In this document: in pieces, positions 47,408 to 55,673 of the stretch | Position numbering within the stretch: the stretch's first letter is position 1 | Layout: each line of letters begins with the position of its first letter | The notes under the pieces: model-generated | Seen by the model: only the letters and a program-made list of their open reading frames with translations | Database searches by the model: none | What the model was told of the DNA's origin: nothing | Program-made: the position numbers and the translations under genes | DNA from: Chersky-840 sp963810195 | Lineage (GTDB): Bacteria; Actinomycetota; Acidimicrobiia; Acidimicrobiales; UBA8190 | Direction of reading: 5' to 3' | Assembly: GCA_963810195.1 (NCBI GenBank) | Contig: CAWEMO010000001.1 | Location: 992,001-1,056,000 of the forward strand | Length of the DNA: 64,000 bases

Positions 47408-48552
47408 GCCCGTGGCGCCGGCGACCGAGCCTCAGCTTCCCCGACGTGGGGTCGATCGAAGGCCCCCTGCTCGAGGTGGAGGACCTGCACACCTCGTTCC
47501 GCACGGCACGGGGACTGGTGCGCGCCGTGGACGGCGTCTCGCTCACCCTGGGCCGGGGCCGCACCCTGGGGGTGGTGGGCGAGTCGGGCTCGGGCAAGAC
47601 GGTGCTCAGCCGGTCCATCATGGGCCTGCTCCCCGGGTCCAACGTGGAGCGCTCCGGCACGGTGCGGTTCTCGGGCCACGACCTCACCGCCATGTCGCTG
47701 CCGGAGCTGCGCGAGGTCTGGGGGATGCAGATCGCGCTCGTCTTCCAGGACCCCATGACGGCGCTCAACCCGGTGGTACGGGTGGGACGCCAGATCACCG
47801 AGTCGTTGCGACTGCGCGCCGGCCTCGACCGCAACGCGGCCCAGGAGACGGCGGTGGCCCTACTCACGTCGGTGGGCATCCCCGACCCGGCGCGACGGCT
47901 GCGCGCCTATCCCCACGAGCTGTCGGGGGGGATGCGCCAGCGGGTCATGATCGCCATCGCCCTGGCGTGCGGGCCCAAGCTGCTCCTCGCCGACGAACCA
48001 ACCACCGGCCTCGACGTCACCGTGCAGGCCCAGATCCTCGACCTTCTGGCCGCGCAGCAGCGCGAGCGCCACATGGGCATGATCCTCGTCACCCACGACC
48101 TCGGCGTGGTCGCCAACCGCACCGACGACATCGTCGTCATGTACGCGGGCCGCGTCGTCGAGCACGCTCCGACGGCCGAGCTCTTCGCGCACACCCGCAT
48201 GCCCTACACCGAGGCGCTGTTGCGCTCGATCCCCCGCCTCACCGAGCCCTCCCACACCCGGCTGCGGGCCATCCCGGGACGCCCGCCGGACCTGGCCGCG
48301 GAGATCCAGGGGTGCCGGTTCGCGGCACGCTGCCCCTACGTGCAGGACCGCTGCCGCGCCGAGGAGCCTCCGCTGCGCGCCGCGGGCCAGGGACACGTCT
48401 TCCGGTGCTGGTACCCGGTGGGCTCCGCCGAGGGCGATGCGGCCCTGGCCCAAAACGTCAAGGCCATGGTTCCCGCCGCCCTGGCCTTCACCGGAACGAG
48501 CGTGCGGGACGCGGCGGCCATGGCGGTGCCCAACGGCACCGGGGGCGGCTGA
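47404..48552 (+). CDS. dppD: peptide ABC transporter ATP-binding protein (DppD/OppD)
   Basis: A 382-residue ATPase. Walker A is GESGSGKTVLS, the Q-loop LVFQDPMTALNP, the signature HELSGGMRQRVMIA and Walker B LLLADEPTTGLD. A C-terminal oligopeptide-transporter Cys motif (QGCRFAARCPYVQDRC) may bind an Fe-S cluster as in other OppD proteins. GTG 47404 overlaps the dppC stop. Its short C-terminal tail includes LAFTG, but no membrane segment follows, so it is not a sorting signal. Confidence 0.94.
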   Translation: MSPWRRRPSLSFPDVGSIEGPLLEVEDLHTSFRTARGLVRAVDGVSLTLGRGRTLGVVGESGSGKTVLSRSIMGLLPGSNVERSGTVRFSGHDLTAMSLPELREVWGMQIALVFQDPMTALNPVVRVGRQITESLRLRAGLDRNAAQETAVALLTSVGIPDPARRLRAYPHELSGGMRQRVMIAIALACGPKLLLADEPTTGLDVTVQAQILDLLAAQQRERHMGMILVTHDLGVVANRTDDIVVMYAGRVVEHAPTAELFAHTRMPYTEALLRSIPRLTEPSHTRLRAIPGRPPDLAAEIQGCRFAARCPYVQDRCRAEEPPLRAAGQGHVFRCWYPVGSAEGDAALAQNVKAMVPAALAFTGTSVRDAAAMAVPNGTGGG

Positions 48553-49817
48553 TGGCCGGCAGCGGCACCGCCCACATGCGCGGCGACGACGTGCTCCTCC
48601 GGGCCGAGCATCTCGTGGTCGAGTTCGGCTCGGGCCACTCCCGCGTGCGGGCCGTGTCCGACGTGAGCTTCGACGTGGCCAAAGGGGAGACCCTGGGCCT
48701 GGTGGGGGAATCCGGCTGCGGGAAGTCGACGACCGGGCGCGCCGTCTCCCTGGTCCATCACCCCGACTCGGGCTCGGTCAAGTTCGAGGGCACCGAGCTG
48801 ACCGCATTGGCGCGGGGGGAGCTGCGCAGGGCGCGTACCAAGATCCAAATGGTGTTCCAGGACCCGATCTCGTCGCTCAATCCGCGCCGGCGTGTCCTCG
48901 ACGCCGTGATCGAGCCCATGTCGGTGTGGGGGATCGGCACCAAGCGCGAGCGCAGGGAGAAGGCCCGCGCCACCCTCGACGCGGTGGGCATCGACCCCGA
49001 CGACGCGGGCGGGCGCAGGCCCATCGAGATGTCGGGCGGCCAGTGCCAGCGCGTCAGCATCGCCCGGGCCCTCATGCTCGACCCAACCGTGCTCGTGTGC
49101 GACGAGCCCGTCTCCGCCCTCGACGTGTCGGTGCAGGCCCAGATCCTCAACCTCCTCGACGACCTCAAACGCGAGCGCGGGCTCACCATGGTGTTCATCG
49201 CGCACGACCTCGCCGTGGTGAAGAACGTGAGCGACCGGGTGGCGGTGATGTACCTGGGGAAGCTGTGCGAGGTGGCCCCGCCCGAGGAGCTCTACCGCGA
49301 CCCCGAACACCCCTACACCGAGGCGCTGCTCACCTCGATCCCCGAGCCCGACCCCGGCGCGGCGCGCGATACCCTGGCTGCGCTCACCGGCGACCTGCCC
49401 TCCCCCATCAACCCGCCGTCGGGTTGCCGCTTCCGCACCCGCTGCCCGTACGCGCAGGAGCGGTGTGCGGACGAGGAGCCCCAGATGCGCGCCATCGGCC
49501 CGGGCCACTTCGTGGCGTGCCACTTCCCGCTCGGCGGCGACACGGCTCCGTCGGCCGCAGCCGACACCGTGCACAGCCCCGTCGCACCGCCGGCACCCGC
49601 GGCGCCGGTCGCCCCGGCGGGCGACTGGCAGTACCAGGGCGCGCCGTCGTGGAGCGTGATGGCACCCGACCCCTCACCGGTGCAGGCACCATCACCCGCA
49701 GCGCCGCCGGCTCCTGCGCCCCCACCACCTGCGGCTCCGCCGCCGGCTCCGCCCTCCGCCCCGCAACCGGCATCACCGGGCGAGCGCACCCCGCTCTGGG
49801 TGGACCCCCAGTCCTGA
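48552..49817 (+). CDS. dppF: peptide ABC transporter ATP-binding protein (DppF/OppF) with Pro-rich tail
   Basis: A 421-residue ATPase. Walker A is GESGCGKSTTGRA, the Q-loop MVFQDPISSLNP, the signature EMSGGQCQRVSIA and Walker B VLVCDEPVSALDVS, followed by the Cys motif GCRFRTRCPYAQERC. After the normal end, about 90 residues of Pro/Ala-rich low complexity follow (PAPPPPAAPPPAPPSAP and similar), unusual for the family. TGATG overlap joins it to dppD. It is followed by a bidirectional terminator. Confidence 0.93.
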   Translation: MAGSGTAHMRGDDVLLRAEHLVVEFGSGHSRVRAVSDVSFDVAKGETLGLVGESGCGKSTTGRAVSLVHHPDSGSVKFEGTELTALARGELRRARTKIQMVFQDPISSLNPRRRVLDAVIEPMSVWGIGTKRERREKARATLDAVGIDPDDAGGRRPIEMSGGQCQRVSIARALMLDPTVLVCDEPVSALDVSVQAQILNLLDDLKRERGLTMVFIAHDLAVVKNVSDRVAVMYLGKLCEVAPPEELYRDPEHPYTEALLTSIPEPDPGAARDTLAALTGDLPSPINPPSGCRFRTRCPYAQERCADEEPQMRAIGPGHFVACHFPLGGDTAPSAAADTVHSPVAPPAPAAPVAPAGDWQYQGAPSWSVMAPDPSPVQAPSPAAPPAPAPPPPAAPPPAPPSAPQPASPGERTPLWVDPQS

Positions 49818-49832
49818 CGCCGCCGTGGCGTC
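49816..49832. terminator. bidirectional hairpin between dppF and rpsA
   Basis: GACGCC (49816-49821) and GGCGTC (49827-49832) with a 5-nt loop, placed between convergent stops. A G-tract follows rather than a T-tract. Confidence 0.6.
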
Positions 49833-49847
49833 GGGGGGTCGGCGCGT

Positions 49848-51377
49848 TCAGCTGCCGGGGCTCGGCGCCGGGTCCGGGGGCTCGGCGCCCGCAGTCGGGG
49901 ACTCCGAAGTGGGGGACTCCGCGGCCGGGGACTCCGCGGCCGGGGCTTGTGCCGCCGCCGGCGGGGCGGGCGCACCAGGGCCACCTTCGGCACCCTCGGG
50001 CGGGGTGCCGTGCTCGGCCACGTACTCCGCCCACGCCGCCTGGGCCTCGGTCTCGGGCGTGAACTCGGTGCCGCCGTAGTCGTAGCCGATGTAGTTGCCC
50101 TGCTCGTCGTAGGCGTGCTCCCCGAACGCCTCTCGGTACTCCTCGGAGACCTCGCCGCCCTCGGCCGCCTGCTTGATCGACAGGCTGATGCGCCGCCGCT
50201 GCAGGTCGATGTCGATGATCTTGACCCACAGCTCCTCGCCGGGGGTGACGACCTGCTCGGGCAGGTCCACGTGGTGGCCCGCCATCTCGGAGATGTGCAC
50301 CAGGCCCTCGATGCCGTCACCGACCTGCACGAAGGAGCCGAAGGGAACGAGCTTGGTGATGCGGCCGTAGACGAGCTCGCCCACCTGGTGGGTGTTGGCG
50401 AATTCCTGCCAGGGGTCGGTCTGCGTCGCCTTGAGCGACAGGCTGATGCGCTCCTTGTCGAGGTCCACGTCGAGCACCTCGACCTCGACCTCGTCCCCCA
50501 CCGACACCACCGAGGAGGGATGGTCCACGTGCTTCCACGACAGCTCCGACACGTGGATGAGCCCGTCCATGCCGCCGAGGTCGACGAAGGCGCCGAAGTT
50601 CACCACCGAGGACACGACGCCGCGCCGGCGCTCCCCGGGCTTCAGGTTCACCAGGAACTCGCCGCGCTGCTCCTTCTGGGTCTCCTCGAGCCAGGCCCGG
50701 CGCGACAGGACGACGTTGTTGCGGTTACGGTCGAGCTCGATGATCTTGGCCTCGATGCTGCGGCCCACGTACGGCTGCAGCTCGCGCACACGGCGCAGCT
50801 CGACCAGCGACGCGGGGAGGAAGCCGCGCAGCCCGATGTCGACGATGAGGCCGCCCTTCACGACTTCTATGACCGGGCCCTTCACGATGCCGTCGGAGTC
50901 CTTGATCTTTTCGATCGTGCCCCAGGCGCGCTCGTACTGCGCCCGCTTCTTGGACAGGACGAGGCGTCCCTCTTTGTCCTCCTTCTGGAGCACGAGCGCC
51001 TCGATGTGGTCCCCGAGGCTCACGATCTCCGAGGGGTCGATGTCGTTGCGGATGGAGAGCTCGCGCGAGGGGATCACGCCCTCGGACTTGAAGCCGATGT
51101 CGAGAAGGACCTCGTCCTTGTCGATCTTCACCACCTTGCCCTCGACGATGTCACCGTCGTCGAATTCCACGATGGTTGCGTCGATGGCCTCTTCGAGCGA
51201 GGCCCCACCGAGGTCGTCCTCGACGATGGGACGGGGGACGTACTTCCCCGTTTCGTCGAACGAACCCATGGGGGCGTCGGACAGCAGGGCGATGGCGCCG
51301 GGAACCTCACCGGCCGCCGCGGCGGGACCAGCCGCCGGGTCAGCTACGCCGGAGGAACCGGCAGCTTCGTCGGGCAT
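49848..51377 (-). CDS. rpsA: 30S ribosomal protein S1
   Basis: A protein of about 509 residues with four S1 RNA-binding domains. Representative segments are GDIVEGKVVKIDKDEVLLDI (domain 1), VIEVVKGGLIVDIGLRGFLP (domain 2), SSVVNFGAFVDLGGMDGLIH (domain 3) and ITKLVPFGSFVQVGDGIEGL (domain 4). It helps load mRNA on the 30S subunit. ATG 51377 was selected; the frame is open upstream. An acidic Pro/Ala-rich C-terminal tail follows the last domain. Confidence 0.95.
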   Translation of the reverse strand: MPDEAAGSSGVADPAAGPAAAAGEVPGAIALLSDAPMGSFDETGKYVPRPIVEDDLGGASLEEAIDATIVEFDDGDIVEGKVVKIDKDEVLLDIGFKSEGVIPSRELSIRNDIDPSEIVSLGDHIEALVLQKEDKEGRLVLSKKRAQYERAWGTIEKIKDSDGIVKGPVIEVVKGGLIVDIGLRGFLPASLVELRRVRELQPYVGRSIEAKIIELDRNRNNVVLSRRAWLEETQKEQRGEFLVNLKPGERRRGVVSSVVNFGAFVDLGGMDGLIHVSELSWKHVDHPSSVVSVGDEVEVEVLDVDLDKERISLSLKATQTDPWQEFANTHQVGELVYGRITKLVPFGSFVQVGDGIEGLVHISEMAGHHVDLPEQVVTPGEELWVKIIDIDLQRRRISLSIKQAAEGGEVSEEYREAFGEHAYDEQGNYIGYDYGGTEFTPETEAQAAWAEYVAEHGTPPEGAEGGPGAPAPPAAAQAPAAESPAAESPTSESPTAGAEPPDPAPSPGS

Positions 51378-51560
51378 GAACTTCGGAACTCGCTTTCGGG
51401 ACAGGGACACCCCACGTGTCGAGAGCACGGAGGGCGGTCGCCGGTGGCGGCCAGTCCACAAGCCTAGCAAAGAGCAGGTCCGGGCTCCCCGGGCCCACGG
51501 GATGCCACGTTCCCGGCGGCTCGGACCTCGGCGACGGGGCTCGGACCTCGGCGACGGGAA

Positions 51561-54356
51561 TCAGCCCTTGGCGTCCGCCCACGTGTCGCCCCAAGCCGCG
51601 GAGACCTCCAGGGGCACGGCGAGGTCCACGGCATCGGCCACGCTCGCCATCACGGAGGGGACGAGATCGCCCGTGACCGCTTCCTCGTTGCCCGGCACCT
51701 CCACGAGGACCTCGTCGTGGACCTGCAGCACCACCCGCGACGCCAGCTGCTTGTCCTCGAGGGCGGTGTCGAGGCGCACCAGCGCCACCTTGAAGAGATC
51801 GGCGGCGAGGCCCTGGATCCCGGCGTTCATGGCCTGGCGCTCGGCCGCCATGCGCAGGTTGCGGTTGGGCGAATGCAGGTCGGGGAGCGGACGGCGGCGG
51901 CCGAAGAGCGTCTCGGTGTAGCCACGGGAGCGGGCCTCGACCACGGTCCGGTCCATGTAGGCACGAACCGCCGGGAAAGCGGCGAAGTACGCGTCGAGGA
52001 TCTGCTGGGCCTCGGCCGGCTCGATCGACAGGCGCTGGGCGAGCCCGTAGGCCTCCATGCCGTAGGCCAGCCCGTAGGAGACCATCTTGGCGCGGCTGCG
52101 CTGGGCCGTGGTGACGTCCTCGGGGGCCACGCCGAACACGCTCGCCGCCGTGGTGCGGTGGATGTCGCGTCCCTCGGCGAACGCGGCCACGAGCCCGGGG
52201 TCGTGCGAGAGGTGCGCGATGACGCGCAGCTCGATCTGGTCGTAGTCGGCCACGAGCAGCCGGCACCCGTCGGCGGGGATGAATGCCCGGCGCAGGCGCC
52301 GCCCCTCCTCGCTGCGCACGGGGATGTTGTGGAGGTTGGGGCGGTCCGACGACAGCCGCCCGGTGCGGGCCACGGTCTGACCGAAGGTGGCGTGGATGCG
52401 CCCGTCGTCGGCGACCTCGGCCAGCAGCGACTCGCCGTAGGTGGAGCGCAGCTTCTCCACCTCGCGGTAGCTGAGCAGCGCGTCGACGACGGGGTGCTGG
52501 CCGCGCAGCTTCTCGAGCGTGGACGCGTCGGTGGAGAACCCCGTCTTGGTCTTGCGCCCCGGTGTGAGCCCGAGCTTGTCGTAGAGCACGGCGCGCAGCT
52601 GTGGCGTCGAATTGACGTTGAACTTCTCCCCCGCCAGCTCGTGGACGAGCGCCTCGAGCCGGGCACACTCGGCGACGAGCCCGTCGGCGATGCGCCGCAG
52701 CTCCACGGTGTCGACGCGGATGCCCGCCACCTCCATGCGGGCGAGCACGCGCACGAGGGGACGCTCGACCTCGTCGTGCAGGCGCTCGAGCCCGGCCCGC
52801 ACGAGCGCGTCGCGCATGGGCGCGTACAGCAGGCCCAAGGCCAGCGCGTTGCGCGCCGCGAGGGTGGACAGCTCCACCTCGGCCCCGCCCTCCAGCGCCA
52901 ACTGCCCCGCCGCGTGGGCCTCGACCTCGGCGTCGAGCGCCACCCCCAGCTGCACCTCCACCACGTCCTCGAGGCGGTACCGGCCCGACGACGGGTCGAG
53001 CAGATAGGCGGCCACGGCGGTGTCGAGTGCGAGGCCGGTGATGTCGATCCCCAAGGGAAGGAGGCTGCGCATCAGCTCCTTGGAGCCGTGGGACACGATG
53101 GGGGCACCGCCCGGCCCCACCAGGGCGCCGATGGCACCGAGCACGCCACGGTCGGCGAGCAATCCCCCGTCGAGCCACATCGGCGGGGATGCGGTGTCGG
53201 TCGGGGTTGTGCCTGGTGCTTCACCTGCTTCGCCTGCCGCGTCGGTGGGGGCGGCCGCCACCGCCATGCCGACGAGCGGGCTCCGGCCCGCGTCACCGGA
53301 CCACACCGCGGCGAGGGCCATGGGCGCCTTGGCCTGCGCCGCCGCCCGCAGCGACCGGACCGCCTCCTTGGCGCCGGCGGGCACCGCGGCCACGACCGCG
53401 GCGAAGTCGACGCTCGGCACCGCCGGCGCGCCCACGGCGCGCGGCAACGACTCCTCGGCGTCCCCGCCGAGCAGCGGCGCCAGGCGCTGCCACGCGGAAC
53501 GCAGCTCCAGCTCGCCGAAGACCCGCTTGACCTCGGCCGCGTCCCACTTCCCGAGGGAGAGGTCCTCGAGGGTCACGTCGAGCTCCACGTCGCGCACGAG
53601 AGGGATCACCTCGGCGTTCCGGCGCACCTGGTCCTCGTGCTCGGCCAGGCTCTGGCGGAGCTTCGGTGTCTGCTCCCCGACGTGGCTGAAGATTTCGTCG
53701 AGGTCCCCGTAGGTGCTCACGAGCCTCGACGCGGTCTTCTCCCCCACCCCGGGCACCCCGGGCAGGTTGTCGGACGTGTCCCCCCGCAGCGCGGCCAGGA
53801 CGGGGTAGGCCTTCGGGGGCACCCCGTGGCGCTCGACGATCCCCGCCTCGTCGTAGACCACGGTGTCGGAAAGGCCCCGGCGCGTGTACATGACCTTGAC
53901 GTAGGGGTCCTCGACGAGCTGGAACGTGTCGCGGTCGCCGCTCACCACCACCACGTTGCGCCCCGCGTCGCGCGCCCGGGTGGCGAGGGTGGCGAGGATG
54001 TCGTCGGCCTCGTACCCCGCCTTCTCCACCATGACGATGCCCAGGGACCCGAGCACCTCGCGCACCATGGAGAACTGCGGCACGAGCAGGTCGGGCGTCT
54101 CGGGCCGGTTGCCCTTGTACTCCTCGACGATCTCGTCGCGAAACGTCGGTTCGGGGCGGTCGAACGCCACCGCCATGCCACCGGGCTCGTTGTCGCGCAA
54201 CAGCATCACCAGCATCGACGTGAAGCCGTGCACGGCGTTGGTCACCTGGCCCGCCTTGGTGGCCAGGTCGATGGGAAGGGCGAAGAAGGCGCGGAAGACG
54301 AGGGAGTTGCCGTCGAGCAGGTACAGGTCGCCCGCGTCGGCCTTGGGGGTTGGCAC
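51561..54356 (-). CDS. polA: DNA polymerase I
   Basis: A 931-residue polymerase for gap filling and lagging-strand maturation. The N-terminal 5' nuclease domain has YLLDGNSLVFRAFFAL, VVSGDRDTFQLV and GVPGVGEKTAS. The polymerase domain has LLVADYDQIELRVIAH (motif A), RSRAKMVSYGLAYGMEAYGL (motif B) and VLQVHDEVLVEV (motif C). The middle domain lacks an obvious DxE motif, so proofreading is likely lost, as in other actinobacterial PolA proteins. It lies upstream of rpsA. Confidence 0.96.
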   Translation of the reverse strand: MPTPKADAGDLYLLDGNSLVFRAFFALPIDLATKAGQVTNAVHGFTSMLVMLLRDNEPGGMAVAFDRPEPTFRDEIVEEYKGNRPETPDLLVPQFSMVREVLGSLGIVMVEKAGYEADDILATLATRARDAGRNVVVVSGDRDTFQLVEDPYVKVMYTRRGLSDTVVYDEAGIVERHGVPPKAYPVLAALRGDTSDNLPGVPGVGEKTASRLVSTYGDLDEIFSHVGEQTPKLRQSLAEHEDQVRRNAEVIPLVRDVELDVTLEDLSLGKWDAAEVKRVFGELELRSAWQRLAPLLGGDAEESLPRAVGAPAVPSVDFAAVVAAVPAGAKEAVRSLRAAAQAKAPMALAAVWSGDAGRSPLVGMAVAAAPTDAAGEAGEAPGTTPTDTASPPMWLDGGLLADRGVLGAIGALVGPGGAPIVSHGSKELMRSLLPLGIDITGLALDTAVAAYLLDPSSGRYRLEDVVEVQLGVALDAEVEAHAAGQLALEGGAEVELSTLAARNALALGLLYAPMRDALVRAGLERLHDEVERPLVRVLARMEVAGIRVDTVELRRIADGLVAECARLEALVHELAGEKFNVNSTPQLRAVLYDKLGLTPGRKTKTGFSTDASTLEKLRGQHPVVDALLSYREVEKLRSTYGESLLAEVADDGRIHATFGQTVARTGRLSSDRPNLHNIPVRSEEGRRLRRAFIPADGCRLLVADYDQIELRVIAHLSHDPGLVAAFAEGRDIHRTTAASVFGVAPEDVTTAQRSRAKMVSYGLAYGMEAYGLAQRLSIEPAEAQQILDAYFAAFPAVRAYMDRTVVEARSRGYTETLFGRRRPLPDLHSPNRNLRMAAERQAMNAGIQGLAADLFKVALVRLDTALEDKQLASRVVLQVHDEVLVEVPGNEEAVTGDLVPSVMASVADAVDLAVPLEVSAAWGDTWADAKG

Positions 54357-54445
54357 TGCCGGAATCCTACGTGTCGCCGGCGCGGCGCCATCGGGCCCCG
54401 GGGGACCCGCCCCAGGGAGACGGGCCGGTCAGGGAGACGGGCCGG

Positions 54446-55057
54446 TCAGGGAGACGGGTCCTCGGGGGTGAGGGTCCCGTCGATGATCTCCTGGGCCACC
54501 GTCTGCATGCGGGTGCGGCGGTCCATGGCGGTGCGCTGGATGAAGGAGAAGGCCACGTCTTCGGCCATGCCGTAGCTGTCCATGAGGACCGCCTTGGCAT
54601 GATCCACCATCTGCCGGGTCTTGAGCTTGTCCTCGTGGGTGGGCACGTCCTCGGCCAGCCGGGTGTGCTCGTCCTCGATGGCGCGGAATTCCTCGAAGCG
54701 TGCGGTCGCCACTGCGATGGCCGGCACGAGCTCGCCACTCTGGAACGGCTTCACCAGATAGGCGGCGACGCCGGCGTCGCGCGCCTCTTCGATGAGGTTC
54801 CGCTGGCTGAAGGCGGTGAGGATCAGCACCGCCACGCGGTGGTCGGCTGAGATGCGGCGAGCCGCCTCGATGCCGTCGATGCCGGGCATCTTGATGTCGA
54901 GGATGACGATGTCGGGCTTGTGCCGCGAGACCAGCTCCACGGCCTCGTCCCCGCGGCCGGTCTCGCCCACGACCTCGTACCCTTCGGCCTCGAGGATCTC
55001 CTTGAGGTCGAGACGGATGATGGCCTCGTCCTCGGCGATCACGACGCGCTTGCCCAT
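54446..55057 (-). CDS. response regulator with RNA-binding ANTAR domain (PdtaR/AmiR-NasT type)
   Basis: A 203-residue protein. The receiver domain has acidic residues in VIAEDEAIIR, the phosphorylation Asp in IVILDIKMPG and the Lys in AAYLVKPFQSG. The C-terminal ANTAR domain (RQMVDHAKAVLMDSYGMAEDVAFSFIQRTAM) binds paired RNA hairpins to cause antitermination. It resembles the PdtaR protein near polA in mycobacteria. No cognate histidine kinase is in this window. Confidence 0.92.
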   Translation of the reverse strand: MGKRVVIAEDEAIIRLDLKEILEAEGYEVVGETGRGDEAVELVSRHKPDIVILDIKMPGIDGIEAARRISADHRVAVLILTAFSQRNLIEEARDAGVAAYLVKPFQSGELVPAIAVATARFEEFRAIEDEHTRLAEDVPTHEDKLKTRQMVDHAKAVLMDSYGMAEDVAFSFIQRTAMDRRTRMQTVAQEIIDGTLTPEDPSP

Positions 55058-55097
55058 GCGGCGGGCCTCTTTCCTTGTCCGGGGCCTGGGGCCCGAT

Positions 55098-55391
55098 TTA
55101 CCTGGGCTCGACAGCCAGCTTGCCGAGGAGCTCGTCCTGGCGGCGCTCCAGATCGCTGATCATGGCAAGCAGGGCGGCACGGCCCCGGTTGGCGGCGTCG
55201 GCGGACCGTTGGGCGTCCGCGTACTCGTGGCCCGCCAGGGGGGTCTCCGACACGAGCGAGCGGATGCGGGCGTCCTCGGCCGCGTCGTTGAGCATCACCA
55301 GCTGTTCGTCGAGCACCGCCAATTCCTCGCGCACCCGCACCAGGCGTCCGTGGACGTCCCTGAGGGACCGTTCGACCAGGGAGCGGCGCAT
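55098..55391 (-). CDS. small coiled-coil protein
   Basis: A 97-residue protein from ATG 55391, composed of two long helices (RDVHGRLVRVREELAVLDEQ and RGRAALLAMISDLERRQDEL) separated by a turn. It appears to be a soluble coiled-coil protein. It precedes the ANTAR regulator by 40 bp on the same strand, suggesting co-transcription. No function was recognised. Confidence 0.65.
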   Translation of the reverse strand: MRRSLVERSLRDVHGRLVRVREELAVLDEQLVMLNDAAEDARIRSLVSETPLAGHEYADAQRSADAANRGRAALLAMISDLERRQDELLGKLAVEPR

Positions 55392-55456
55392 GCAGGCGAA
55401 TTCTACGCACAGTTCCCAGGGTCGGTTGCGGCCCCGGTTAGGCTCGCCAAGAACTC

Positions 55457-55542
55457 GCCCGGGTGACGGAATGGCAGACGTGAAGGCCTCAAAAGCCTTT
55501 GTCCTTCGGGGCGTGCGGGTTCGAATCCCGCTCCGGGCACCA
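55457..55542 (+). tRNA. tRNA-Leu (anticodon CAA)
   Basis: The acceptor stem GCCCGGG pairs with TCCGGGC. The anticodon stem AAGGC/GCCTT has loop CTCAAAA (anticodon CAA). A class II variable arm TTGTCCTTCGGGGCG and a T-arm GCGGGTTCGAATCCCGC are present. A 3' ACCA is encoded (55539-55542). Confidence 0.95.
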
Positions 55543-55673
55543 GCGCAGGACTCGGACCTCCCAACGTTCCCAGGCAGGGTCTTCATGACCTGCCGGTAAC
55601 GTGACCCCGACCTCCCGATCGTGTAACCCTGGGGTGACCCCGATCGATCGGCGAGGAAAGAAGAGGAGTCCGA

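Noticed and set aside
48480..48510. LAFTG sequence in the DppD ATPase as a sorting signal
   Set aside because: No membrane segment or basic tail follows and the protein is cytoplasmic; a chance occurrence.
51340..53178. Very long alternative frames inside polA
   Set aside because: Shadow frames rich in Arg/Pro/Gly without motifs; the polA frame carries all polymerase motifs.
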